This document shows, piece after piece, positions 1 through 8,570 of a stretch of 64,000 nucleotides of DNA (position 1 is its first letter; every line of letters starts with the position of its first letter). The translations under genes and the position numbers were made by a program. The stretch comes from Halostreptopolyspora alba (GTDB taxonomy: Bacteria > Actinomycetota > Actinomycetes > Streptosporangiales > Streptosporangiaceae), in the NCBI GenBank assembly GCA_003725585.1, contig RJMB01000010.1, positions 1 to 64,000 on the forward strand. Reading direction: 5' to 3'. Under the pieces are notes generated by a model, which saw only the letters and a program-made list of their open reading frames with translations, ran no database searches and had not been told where the DNA came from.

Positions 1-325
1 AAGCAGCCACCCACCCGGGCACCCACTCTTCAGAGGAAGCGGCAATTCATTCAATTCTGAAGCCAGAATACCAGGATCCGAACGCGTTCACCAAACCGGC
101 CTCGCGAAATTCCCCTGTGTTTCGAGGGCACTCGGATTCGAATTCCTTCTGCCGTCGAAACCGTGTGCCAGCCTATCGGACCCGCGTCAGTGCTCTGACC
201 GGTCCTTCTCGGTGGGGCTGTAACGCCCCGACCACTACCGGCTGCGGCAACTCGACCCAGTTTACCCCACGAAGCTCGTCCACGCGAATCGAGCGGAGGT
301 CAGTCTGGCCAGGTGGGTCGGATCC
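1..325. other. Left-edge stretch with no recognisable gene
   Basis: I see no convincing coding region here. A plus-strand frame beginning near 117 is rich in Arg and Ser and runs antisense into rdgB, so it looks like a high-GC shadow. A small hairpin (GGGGC/GCCCC, about 215-231) is present. This is the downstream flank of the minus-strand rph-rdgB pair, so terminators or a gene truncated by the window edge could lie here. Confidence 0.5.
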
Positions 326-988
326 TCAGTCCAACGACAACGTGTCGGTGCCCGCATCCGCCCATCCCCGTGCTCGGGCAACGCGTTCGGCCAGCAGGCG
401 AAACGCCTTGCCCCGGTGGCTGATCGCGTTCTTCTCCGCCGCGCTCATCTCAGCGGTCGTCCTCGACTCCCCCTCGGGGACGAAGATCGGGTCGTAGCCG
501 AACCCGCGGTCCCCGCGCCGTTCACCGATGAGCGAGCCGCGCAGCACCCCCTCGACGACGTTCTCCGCGCCGTCCGGGACGACCAACACGGCCGCGCACA
601 CGAACTCGGCGCCGCGACGCTCCTCCGGGGTGTCCGCGAGCTGGTCGAGCACCAGCTCCAGGTTGGCCCGATCCATGTCACCGGACCGCTCCCCCAGCCG
701 ACCCGACCAACGGGCCGACAGAACCCCCGGCATCCCGTTCAACGCGTCAACGCGAAGCCCGGAGTCGTCAGCGAGCGCTGGCAGCCCCGTGTACCGGGCC
801 ACGGCGCGCGCCTTGAGCAACGCGTTTCCCGAGAACGTCGGTTCGGTCTCGGCGACCTCCGGCATCCCGGGGTACCCGTCGAGCCCGACCACTTCCGTGC
901 TCCAACCGGCACCGGTGAGGATCGCCTGGATCTCGGGAACCTTCTTCGTGTTGCGCGTCGCGAGGACGACCGTGGTGGAATCGCTCAT
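326..988 (-). CDS. rdgB: RdgB/HAM1 family XTP/dITP pyrophosphatase
   Basis: House-cleaning nucleotide pyrophosphatase that hydrolyses non-canonical purine nucleotides (dITP, XTP) to the monophosphate, keeping inosine and xanthosine out of DNA and RNA; cytosolic. The 220-residue protein carries the family N-terminal signature ATRNTKKVPEI (residues about 10-20), the central ADDSGL motif and the C-terminal FGYDPIFVPEG motif. Slightly longer than the usual ~200 residues because of a C-terminal extension. It follows rph directly (the rph stop and this start are adjacent), so the two are co-transcribed; the same rph-rdgB pair is found in mycobacteria (Rv1340-Rv1341). Identity is secure; the exact substrate range is inferred from the family. 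Confidence 0.95.
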   Translation of the reverse strand: MSDSTTVVLATRNTKKVPEIQAILTGAGWSTEVVGLDGYPGMPEVAETEPTFSGNALLKARAVARYTGLPALADDSGLRVDALNGMPGVLSARWSGRLGERSGDMDRANLELVLDQLADTPEERRGAEFVCAAVLVVPDGAENVVEGVLRGSLIGERRGDRGFGYDPIFVPEGESRTTAEMSAAEKNAISHRGKAFRLLAERVARARGWADAGTDTLSLD

Positions 989-1705
989 TCAGGCCAGGGC
1001 CTTCGTCTGGATCTCGCTCAGCTCGCCGCACCCATGGACCGCGAGGTCCAACAGTCCGTCCAGCCTCTCACGCTCGAAGGGCTCCCCCTCGGCCGTTCCC
1101 TGGACCTCGATGAACTTGCCGTCACCGGTGACCACGACGTTCATGTCCGTCTGGGCGACCGAGTCCTCCAGATAGTTCAGGTCCAGACGCGACTGCCCCT
1201 GGACGATGCCGACACTGACCGCCGACACCGAGCCCACCAGCGGGTTGCTCTTCAGACCACGCTTCTTGCGCAGGTACTTCATTCCGTCGGCGAGCGCCAC
1301 GTAGGCGCCCGTGATAGCGGCGGTCCGGGTCCCGCCGTCGGCCTGCAACACATCACAGTCGAGCGTGATCGTGTGCTCTCCCATCGCCTTGAAATCGACG
1401 ACAGCCCGCAGGGAACGGCCGATCAGCCGGGAGATCTCGTGCGTGCGCCCCCCGATTTTGCCTTTCACCGACTCCCGCGCCCCGCGGGTGTCGGTCGAGC
1501 GCGGAAGCATCGCGTACTCCGCGGTGACCCAGCCCTCACCGGTGCCACGGCGCCACCTGGGCACACCGTCCTCCACGGTCGCGGCGCACAGCACGCGGGT
1601 GTCGCCGAACTCGATGAGGGCGGACCCCTCAGCGTGGCGAAGCCAGTTGCGAGTAATCGTTACGGGCCGGTTTTCGTTCGGAGCGCGTCCATCGGGTCGA
1701 GCCAT
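989..1705 (-). CDS. rph: Ribonuclease PH
   Basis: Phosphorolytic 3'-to-5' exoribonuclease that trims tRNA precursors and other RNAs, using phosphate and releasing nucleoside diphosphates; works as a cytosolic hexamer. The 238-residue length is typical. Recognisable features are the N-terminal [11 protein letters not shown], the [13 protein letters not shown] segment and the [21 protein letters not shown] core of the PH fold. The gene is the first of an rph-rdgB operon. A -10-like hexamer TAGGCT lies only 6 nt before the ATG (1712-1717), which suggests a leaderless transcript. Confidence 0.96.
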   Translation of the reverse strand: MARPDGRAPNENRPVTITRNWLRHAEGSALIEFGDTRVLCAATVEDGVPRWRRGTGEGWVTAEYAMLPRSTDTRGARESVKGKIGGRTHEISRLIGRSLRAVVDFKAMGEHTITLDCDVLQADGGTRTAAITGAYVALADGMKYLRKKRGLKSNPLVGSVSAVSVGIVQGQSRLDLNYLEDSVAQTDMNVVVTGDGKFIEVQGTAEGEPFERERLDGLLDLAVHGCGELSEIQTKALA

Positions 1706-1711
1706 GAGCAG

Positions 1712-1717
1712 AGCCTA
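1712..1717 (-). promoter_or_regulatory. Probable -10 of a leaderless rph promoter
   Basis: Read on the minus strand, TAGGCT (TANNNT) lies 6 nt upstream of the rph ATG, so transcription would begin at or next to the start codon. No purine-rich ribosome binding site and no clear -35 are seen. Confidence 0.5.
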
Positions 1718-1745
1718 TCGGTGACAGCACCCCTCCCCGCCCATG

Positions 1746-1796
1746 TTGGGGAAATCGTTGTCTCCCAACGCTGTGGAAGACAACGAGACTCCCCAA
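1746..1796 (-). terminator. Stem-loop after the MBL-fold hydrolase gene
   Basis: Imperfect inverted repeat: arm 1746-1763 against arm 1778-1796, about 15 paired positions with a short internal mismatch and a 14-nt loop. It lies 18 nt beyond the stop of the hydrolase gene and upstream of rph. There is no long T-tract, as is common for actinobacterial terminators. Confidence 0.6.
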
Positions 1797-1814
1797 GCCA
1801 GGGGCTACCTCCGC

Positions 1815-2564
1815 TCAGCCGAGCTCGTACACCGCACCCGGTCGGGCCAGCTCGATTCGGCCGTCGAACGTGCCCTGCGCCTCGTTCAGGGTGCACCCGT
1901 CGTCGTTCCACGGCACCAGGTGGGTCAGCACCAGCTGGTCGACGCCGGCTCGCTGGGCGACCTCCCCGGCCTCGCTTCCGGTGAGGTGCATGTCCTTGGG
2001 GTGCTCCCGGTGGTCGTGGAACGACGCCTCGCACAGGAACAGATCGGCGTCGCGCGCGAGCCGCACGATCTCGTCACAGGCGCCGGTGTCTCCGGAGTAG
2101 GTGAGTACCCTTCCGTTGTGCTCCAGCCGGATCCCGAAGGCGTCGACCGGGTGGTTCACCAGGTCGACGCGCGCCGAGAACGGCCCGATGCGCAGCTCGC
2201 CCGCGGCGAGTTCGCGGAACTCGAACGTCTCGGTCATTCCCGGGTCCGGATCGAGACCGTACGCCTGTGCCATCCGCCCGGCCACTCCGACGGGGCCGTA
2301 GACGGGGATGCGCGGCTTGGGCCCGTCGTGGGCGAACCTCCGGGCCACCCAGTACGAGCACAGGTCGAAACAGTGGTCGGCGTGCAGGTGGCTGAGATAG
2401 ACCGCGTCCACGCCGTACATGTCCACGTGTCTCTGCAACGCCCCCAGCGCTCCGTTGCCCAGGTCGAGTACCAGGCGGAACCCGTCGGCCTCGACGAGGT
2501 AGCAGGAGGCGGGACTGTCGGGGCCGGGAAAGCTCCCGGATGAGCCAATGATGGTGAGTCGCAC
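1815..2564 (-). CDS. MBL-fold metallo-hydrolase (Rv1339-like)
   Basis: Metallo-beta-lactamase-fold hydrolase related to the RNase Z/phosphodiesterase group. The dinuclear metal site motif HLHADH occupies residues 59-64, followed by a later His near 140 (VNHPVDAFG), a bridging Asp (YSGDTGACDE) and a C-terminal LTHLVPW His. The 249-residue length is complete for the family. In Mycobacterium tuberculosis the equivalent gene (Rv1339) sits between murI and rph and has been described as an atypical cyclic-nucleotide phosphodiesterase, so cAMP hydrolysis is possible here, but that is by analogy only. Start codon is GTG. A hairpin at 1746-1796 separates it from rph. Confidence 0.85.
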   Translation of the reverse strand: MRLTIIGSSGSFPGPDSPASCYLVEADGFRLVLDLGNGALGALQRHVDMYGVDAVYLSHLHADHCFDLCSYWVARRFAHDGPKPRIPVYGPVGVAGRMAQAYGLDPDPGMTETFEFRELAAGELRIGPFSARVDLVNHPVDAFGIRLEHNGRVLTYSGDTGACDEIVRLARDADLFLCEASFHDHREHPKDMHLTGSEAGEVAQRAGVDQLVLTHLVPWNDDGCTLNEAQGTFDGRIELARPGAVYELG

Positions 2565-2747
2565 GTCGCATACGCCTTTTCGGGTGAGGTGCCTCCGCGG
2601 AGAGCGCGGTGACCGAATGTCGCGGAATGGGTGTCTCCGAGTTCTCCGTGTTACGGGTCTACCCCAATGATCGCTTCGGCGGTACCGAATGTGGGGTGCC
2701 TCTCACGCGTCATCACTCACACGGGGGCGCGCTCCGGGGCGGTACAC

Positions 2748-3554
2748 CTAGCGTCCAACCCGGGCGAGCTGCCGCGACTGCGCGACGAGCCGCCCTTTCA
2801 CGTCCCACAGGTCGACCGTCTCGTCGAACCACCCGTCGTTGACCGAGTCGGCACGCGAGACGAACATGAGCGGGCCCGGTTCGGGAACGGCGCGCATGAG
2901 CCACGTCAGCTCCACGGTCGGTGCCCACCGCCAGGAGTCGAGCACCGTGACCACCGGCGGCAGCGCGTCCACCGCGAACGGCAGGAAACGGCTCTGGTCG
3001 GCGCTGGGCCCGCCGTCGCGGGCGCTGAGCTGAATGTAGCCGGCGAGTTCCGGGATCCGCTCCGAACTCCGACCCTCCATGCGCCGCATGGAGTCGGGGG
3101 TGAAGTACTGCTCGACACGGTCGGGGAAGCCCGACGGGGCACCGCTGTGTTCACGCGGGTCGAACCGGTGGCAACGCTCCATGGGTGGTATGTCCGGCTG
3201 TGAGGTCTCGTACTCCGGGGTGGCGGCCGGGTCCAGGGTTCCCGCCGCGATGGTGCCGGAGATGAGCAGCGTCTCGTTCTGGCTCACCGTGGCCTGGACG
3301 GTGCTCACGGTGCGTCCCGTCTTGATCGGGGTCACGGCGATGTCGGCCGGGCCCGCCGCGGCCGGCCGCAGGAACACGTACGACGAGGAGACGGGGTGCG
3401 GGTGAGTGGAGCCGGACAGCGCGGCACGTTGCATGGTCGCCATGACGTACCCGCCGTTGATCGCGCTCCCGATGAGGTAACCGGAGTCGAGCTCGGCGGT
3501 GTAGTGGCCGTTCCCGACCGCGGTTACGGCTGTTGCGGTGTCGAATCGCGTCAT
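2748..3554 (-). CDS. Double hot-dog acyl-CoA thioesterase family protein
   Basis: Predicted thioesterase of the TesB-like double hot-dog superfamily, 268 residues from the chosen ATG; it would hydrolyse an acyl-CoA or acyl-thioester. The N-terminal half has the GHYTAELDSGYLIGSAINGG segment typical of these proteins, and a second hot-dog-like half follows. The frame is open further upstream (to about 3806), but that part has no family similarity and overlaps the cysM 3' end, so a start at 3554 or at an ATG at 3563 is preferred; neither has a clear ribosome binding site. It sits between the cysM operon and the MBL hydrolase, where mycobacteria carry a rhomboid protease gene and murI. Substrate unknown. 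Confidence 0.75.
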   Translation of the reverse strand: MTRFDTATAVTAVGNGHYTAELDSGYLIGSAINGGYVMATMQRAALSGSTHPHPVSSSYVFLRPAAAGPADIAVTPIKTGRTVSTVQATVSQNETLLISGTIAAGTLDPAATPEYETSQPDIPPMERCHRFDPREHSGAPSGFPDRVEQYFTPDSMRRMEGRSSERIPELAGYIQLSARDGGPSADQSRFLPFAVDALPPVVTVLDSWRWAPTVELTWLMRAVPEPGPLMFVSRADSVNDGWFDETVDLWDVKGRLVAQSRQLARVGR

Positions 3555-3597
3555 GGTGCCCATTGAACCGAACGGCACCGCACAGCCCTTGGGGCGG

Positions 3598-3628
3598 GGT
3601 CCCGCACCGCGGGGCGCGGCGCGGGACC
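3598..3628 (-). terminator. Hairpin terminator after cysM
   Basis: Inverted repeat 8 nt past the cysM stop: outer arms GGTCCCGC (3598-3605) and GCGGGACC (3621-3628), with an inner CCGC/GCGG stem after one A-C mismatch and a small loop. It would end the clpS-cysM transcript run and isolate the thioesterase gene. Confidence 0.65.
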
Positions 3629-3636
3629 GGCCTCGG

Positions 3637-4868
<1,232 letters not shown>

Positions 4869-5002
4869 GAACGTCTCTCCGTGACATCTCTTAGGGGCGT
4901 GAACCGCGGTTCGTTCTCGCGGGGCGTGGCAGCACGACCAGCCACGTCCGGTTCCAACATGGGCCGCCCGCCGCTGATTCCCACCGGGTGGCCTCCGGCC
5001 GG

Positions 5003-5416
5003 TCAGGCGGGGTCGACGATCTCGACTGGTTCCTCGGTCACCTCACCATCGATGATCCGATAAGACCTGAACTCCACCGTCTCGGGATCGCGCGTGGAGA
5101 CGAGCACGTAGTGCGCCCCCGGCTCGGAGGCGTAGGAGACATCGGTGCGCGACGGGTACGCCTCGGTGGCCGAGTGCGAGTGATAGATCACCACCGGCTC
5201 CTCGTCCCGGTCATCCATCTCGCGCCAGACCTTGAGCTGCTCGATGGAGTCGAAACGGTAGAACGTCGGGGAGCGTTCCGCGTTGACCATCTCGATGAAC
5301 CGTTCTGGCCGGTCGGATCCTTCGGGGCCGGCGACCACGCCGCACGCCTCGTCGGGGTGGTCACGTCGGGCGTGCGCGACGATCCTGTCGTGGATCGAGC
5401 GGTCAATCCTGAGCAT
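5003..5416 (-). CDS. mec: Mec, JAMM/Mov34 metallopeptidase of CysO pathway
   Basis: Zinc-dependent M67 (JAMM) peptidase, 137 residues, that releases cysteine from the CysO-cysteine adduct and here probably also trims the CysO C-terminus. Motifs are the N-terminal catalytic Glu region (HPDEACGVVAG) and the metal site H-S-H-S-x-x-A-x-P-S-x-x-D (YHSHSATEAYPSRTD). The start at 5416 gives the family N-terminus MLRIDRS; a longer frame to 5452 would run into an inverted repeat with a promoter-like element and is rejected. It heads the mec-cysO-cysM set; cysO follows after about 134 nt. Confidence 0.93.
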   Translation of the reverse strand: MLRIDRSIHDRIVAHARRDHPDEACGVVAGPEGSDRPERFIEMVNAERSPTFYRFDSIEQLKVWREMDDRDEEPVVIYHSHSATEAYPSRTDVSYASEPGAHYVLVSTRDPETVEFRSYRIIDGEVTEEPVEIVDPA

Positions 5417-5437
5417 GGCTCTCAGGGTATCGGAGAA

Positions 5438-5464
5438 ATTATCCCTACCCACTCGGTGGGTAGG
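5438..5464 (-). promoter_or_regulatory. Inverted repeat plus -10 element before mec
   Basis: A perfect inverted repeat with 9-bp arms (5444-5452 and 5456-5464, 3-nt centre) is followed on the minus strand by GATAAT (5438-5443), a good -10 hexamer 21 nt upstream of the mec ATG. The repeat occupies the spacer/-35 zone, so it may be an operator; it could also act as a terminator for the DUF2017 gene that ends at 5468. Confidence 0.45.
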
Positions 5465-5467
5465 TCT

Positions 5468-6028
5468 CTATTCAGAGCCCTGTTCCGGGGCCCCTGTCTG
5501 GAACAGTGCCTGCACCAGGCTCTCCTGCAGGCCACCGAGCCAGTCGTAGAGGTGGAGGGCGGCGCTGCCGGAGTCGTCGCCCCGGGCCAAGGCGTCATAG
5601 TTCTCCTCGGTGACCCCCAGGCGTGTGCCCAGCGCGAGGCGGACGTCGTTGAGCGCCTTCATCCAGGCGTGGGCGTCTCGCGAACCAAGGGTGACCCGGC
5701 CGCCGTTCGCCTCCGGCAACGCCCCCAGGATCGTCTCGGCGTTGGCGCGCTTGCCCTGCCGCAGGTCGTCCTCGGTGTAGCGGCGGAAGTCGCTGGCCGC
5801 CTCGCTGTCGTCGCCGTAGGCGTCGGGGAACAGGCGGGCGAGCACGGGGTCGTCGGACTTCTGGTCGCTGCTACCGATTCCGACGAGCTCGGCGAACTCG
5901 TCCTTGGGTGCCGGCGGCTCCACGAGCTCCAGGACCAGGTTGGCCATGGAGCGCAGCACCGCCACCTCGTCACTGTCGAGCTCAACGGTGACCCCACCGT
6001 CACCGGTGGGCCGGAATCCAAACGTCAT
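5468..6028 (-). CDS. DUF2017 family protein
   Basis: Actinobacterial protein of unknown function, 186 residues, recognised as DUF2017 by its N-terminus (FGFRPTGDGGVTVELDSDEV) and by its place between clpS and mec, where the family is regularly found. It is acidic and predicted mostly helical, with no catalytic motif, signal peptide or membrane segment visible. Start is the ATG 48 nt after the clpS stop, so it is probably co-transcribed with clpS. The conserved neighbourhood hints at a link to ClpS/Clp proteolysis, but nothing in the sequence shows this. Confidence 0.85.
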   Translation of the reverse strand: MTFGFRPTGDGGVTVELDSDEVAVLRSMANLVLELVEPPAPKDEFAELVGIGSSDQKSDDPVLARLFPDAYGDDSEAASDFRRYTEDDLRQGKRANAETILGALPEANGGRVTLGSRDAHAWMKALNDVRLALGTRLGVTEENYDALARGDDSGSAALHLYDWLGGLQESLVQALFQTGAPEQGSE

Positions 6029-6076
6029 CGGTCAGCTCCGCCTACCGTCGTCCGTGACGGGTCCGGGACTACTCGG

Positions 6077-6367
6077 TTACTTGTCCTGCTGGAGGGTGGC
6101 CCACAGGCCGTACTCGTGCAGCACGGTGACGTCGCGCTCCATCTCCTCGCGGCTGCCACTGGAGACCACGGCGCGCCCCTTGTGGTGGACGTCGAGCATG
6201 AGCTTGTGCGCCTTGTCCTTCGAGTAGCCGAACACCGTCTGGAAGACGTAGGTCACGTACGACATCAGGTTGACCGGGTCGTTCCAGACGATCGTCACCC
6301 AGGGAAGCTCGGGCCGCACATCCTCCTCGATGTCCGGCCGCTCCAGCTCGACCGGCGCCGTCGACAT
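6077..6367 (-). CDS. clpS: ClpS, N-end rule adaptor of Clp protease
   Basis: Adaptor that binds the ClpA/ClpC N-domain and delivers N-degron substrates to ClpP. The 96-residue protein has a flexible acidic N-terminus (about 1-22), then the ClpS core [15 protein letters not shown] containing the substrate-pocket Asn-Asp, and [10 protein letters not shown] with the conserved His and Lys-Gly. It heads a minus-strand run with DUF2017, mec, cysO and cysM and is divergent from pncB across a 151-bp gap. Confidence 0.96.
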   Translation of the reverse strand: MSTAPVELERPDIEEDVRPELPWVTIVWNDPVNLMSYVTYVFQTVFGYSKDKAHKLMLDVHHKGRAVVSSGSREEMERDVTVLHEYGLWATLQQDK

Positions 6368-6483
6368 TACTCGCTCACCTTCCTAGGTCCGTCTCACCCC
6401 GCGACTCGCGGGATGCGTGGGCGCACCGTGTTCCCATTCTCCCATCGCGACGAACGACATCCGTTCGCGTGTTCCCGAACAAT

Positions 6484-6511
6484 TTTGATACCGGGAGACA
6501 CAAACTAGGCT
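6484..6511 (+). promoter_or_regulatory. Probable leaderless promoter of pncB
   Basis: TTTGAT (6484-6489) and TAGGCT (6506-6511) are spaced by 16 nt and the -10 ends 7 nt before the pncB ATG, so the transcript would start at or beside the start codon. There is no ribosome binding site in the 7-nt gap. Confidence 0.55.
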
Positions 6512-6518
6512 GGTTCAC

Positions 6519-7835
6519 ATGACCGACGATTGGAGCAGCGCCCTGCTCACCGACCGCTACGAGCTGACCATGCTGCAGGCGGCGCTCCGAAGCGGCGCTG
6601 CGCACCGGCGGACCGTGTTCGAGATGTTCGCGCGCAGCCTGCCCAACGGTCGCCGCTACGGCGTCGTGGCAGGCACGGGGCGTTTCCTGGACGCCCTGCG
6701 ACGGTTCCGGTTCGACACCGACACCCTCGACTATCTCGCCGACGCGCGAATCGTGGACGACGACACCCTGCGTTGGCTCGCCGACTACCGGTTCACCGGC
6801 GACATCTGGGGGTACGGCGAGGGCGACTGCTACTTCCCCGGTTCCCCCATTCTGTCCGTCGAGGGCACGTTCGCCGAGTCCGTGATCCTCGAGACGATCG
6901 CGCTCTCGATCTACAACCACGACTGCGCGATCGCCTCGGCCGCCTCGCGCATGGTGACCGCCGCCGGAGAGCGGCCACTGATCGAGATGGGGTCACGCCG
7001 CACCCAGGAGATGGCCGCGGTCGCCGCCGCGCGCACCGCCTACCTCTGCGGGTTCAGCAGCACCTCCAACCTGCGGGCGGGACACCTGTACGGGGTGCCC
7101 ACCGCCGGGACCTCGGCTCACGCGTTCACCCTGTTGCACGACAACGAGCGCCACGCGTTCGAGTCACAGCTGGAGGCGCTGGGGTCGGGTACCGCCCTGC
7201 TGGTGGACACCTTCGACGTGGACCGCGCCGTGCGTTGCGCGCTCGAACTCGCCGGCCCGGAGCTGGGCGGGGTGCGACTCGACTCCGGGGACCTGGCCAT
7301 GACCGCGGCGCGGGTGCGCAAACTACTCGACGAGCACGAGGCGTTCGACACCCGCATCGTCGTCACCGGGGACCTGGACGAGTACGCCATCCAGGCACTG
7401 GCCGTGGCACCGGTGGACGGTTACGGCGTGGGTACCGCCCTGGTCACCGGCTCCGGGGAGCCGACCGTTTCCCTGGTGTACAAGCTGGTCGCCCGCGCGC
7501 GCGGCACGGAGCCCGGTACTCCCCTGGAGCCCGTCGCCAAACGGTCGGTGGGCAAACCCAGCAGGGGTGGGCGCAAGTGGAGCGTGCGCCGGCTGGACGA
7601 CGACGGCACGGCCACCGCCGAGGTCGTCTACGACGCGGAACCGGAACCGGAGCCGCTGGCGCGCCCATTGATGCGCCGCCTCGTGGCCGGCGGCGAGATC
7701 GTGGGGGACGAACCGCTGGACGACGCCCGTGAGCGCCACGCCCGGTCGCTGCGGGAGCTGCCCGCGACCGCGCAGCGCATGTCACGCGGCGAGCCCGCGA
7801 TCCCCACCCACTTCGAGCAACGCTCTCACACCTGA
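6519..7835 (+). CDS. pncB: Nicotinate phosphoribosyltransferase
   Basis: Salvages nicotinate: nicotinate + PRPP (+ ATP) gives nicotinate mononucleotide for NAD synthesis. The 438-residue protein has the family N-terminus LLTDRYELTMLQAAL, the EMGSRRTQEMAAV motif, the catalytic His region GTSAHAFTLLHDNE and the phosphate-binding RLDSGDLAMTA. It is the first gene of a pncB-pncA pair, only 22 nt ahead of pncA, so nicotinamide is deamidated and then phosphoribosylated by products of one transcript. No leader or ribosome site is seen; see the promoter at 6484-6511. Confidence 0.96.
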   Translation: MTDDWSSALLTDRYELTMLQAALRSGAAHRRTVFEMFARSLPNGRRYGVVAGTGRFLDALRRFRFDTDTLDYLADARIVDDDTLRWLADYRFTGDIWGYGEGDCYFPGSPILSVEGTFAESVILETIALSIYNHDCAIASAASRMVTAAGERPLIEMGSRRTQEMAAVAAARTAYLCGFSSTSNLRAGHLYGVPTAGTSAHAFTLLHDNERHAFESQLEALGSGTALLVDTFDVDRAVRCALELAGPELGGVRLDSGDLAMTAARVRKLLDEHEAFDTRIVVTGDLDEYAIQALAVAPVDGYGVGTALVTGSGEPTVSLVYKLVARARGTEPGTPLEPVAKRSVGKPSRGGRKWSVRRLDDDGTATAEVVYDAEPEPEPLARPLMRRLVAGGEIVGDEPLDDARERHARSLRELPATAQRMSRGEPAIPTHFEQRSHT

Positions 7836-7857
7836 CACGTACGAAGGGAGACCGCTA

Positions 7858-8430
7858 ATGAGGGCACTGATTGTCGTCGACGTGCAGAACGACTTCTGCG
7901 AGGGCGGAAGTATGGGGGTCACGGGCGGCGCGGACGTCGCCTCGGCGGTCTCTGGCTTCATCGAGCGGCGCCGCGGTGACTACTCCTACGTGGTCGCCAC
8001 CCGCGACCACCACATCGACCCGGGCTCGCACTTCTCCGACCAGCCGGACTTCGTGAACTCCTGGCCCCGACACTGCGTCGTGGGCACCTCAGGCGCCGAG
8101 TTCCACCCGCACTTCGACGCCTCGGTGGTGGACGCCATCTTCAGCAAGGGCGAGTACACGGCCGCTTACAGCGGCTTCGAGGGGGCCACCCCCGACGGCT
8201 CGCCGCTGGCGGACTGGCTACGCCAGCGCGGGGTCACCGAGGTGGACCTGGTGGGGATCGCGACCGACCACTGTGTCCGGGCGACCGCGCTGGACGCGGC
8301 CGCGGCCGGGTTCGACACCCGCGTACTGCTCGGCCTGACCGCGGGGGTCTCCCGGGAGACGGTCGACTCCGCGCTGGAGCAGCTGCGCGGCGCGGAGGTG
8401 GCCCTGGAGGGTGAGCCCGTGGTGGCCTGA
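7858..8430 (+). CDS. pncA: Nicotinamidase (isochorismatase-like)
   Basis: Deamidates nicotinamide to nicotinate. The start at 7858 has a good ribosome site (AAGGGAG, 7844-7850) and gives 190 residues. The catalytic triad is Asp8 (MRALIVVD), Lys97 (FSKGEY) and Cys139 (ATDHCVRATA), and the metal ligands appear as Asp50, His52, His58 and His72, the same layout as M. tuberculosis PncA. It is coupled to pncB and followed by a large perfect palindrome that probably ends the transcript. Pyrazinamide activation would be expected from the family but is not needed for the call. Confidence 0.96.
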   Translation: MRALIVVDVQNDFCEGGSMGVTGGADVASAVSGFIERRRGDYSYVVATRDHHIDPGSHFSDQPDFVNSWPRHCVVGTSGAEFHPHFDASVVDAIFSKGEYTAAYSGFEGATPDGSPLADWLRQRGVTEVDLVGIATDHCVRATALDAAAAGFDTRVLLGLTAGVSRETVDSALEQLRGAEVALEGEPVVA

Positions 8431-8445
8431 CCCGAGTGCGGACCT

Positions 8446-8487
8446 CATGCCGTGTTCTTGTCACCCGGGTGACAAGAACACGGCATG
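8446..8487. terminator. 42-bp perfect palindrome after pncA
   Basis: Every base of 8446-8487 pairs with its mirror position (arms of 21 nt, central CCCGGG). It begins 15 nt after the pncA stop and is followed by a TTTT run (8491-8494), so it should work as a rho-independent terminator of pncB-pncA. It precedes the PucR regulator gene. Confidence 0.8.
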
Positions 8488-8570
8488 ATCTTTTACCACT
8501 TGACCAATTGCGTAACTGAACGATTTCACTACGGTGAGGATCTCGTTGCCCCGGTTCGACGGAGGTGGAC

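Noticed and set aside
125..145. T-loop-like GGATTCGAA sequence suggesting a tRNA on the minus strand
   Set aside because: The flanking bases do not form the 5-bp T stem and no acceptor, D or anticodon stem is found nearby.
416..1984. 522-residue plus-strand open frame over rdgB and rph
   Set aside because: Antisense shadow: the minus strand encodes two certain genes and this translation has no recognisable domain.
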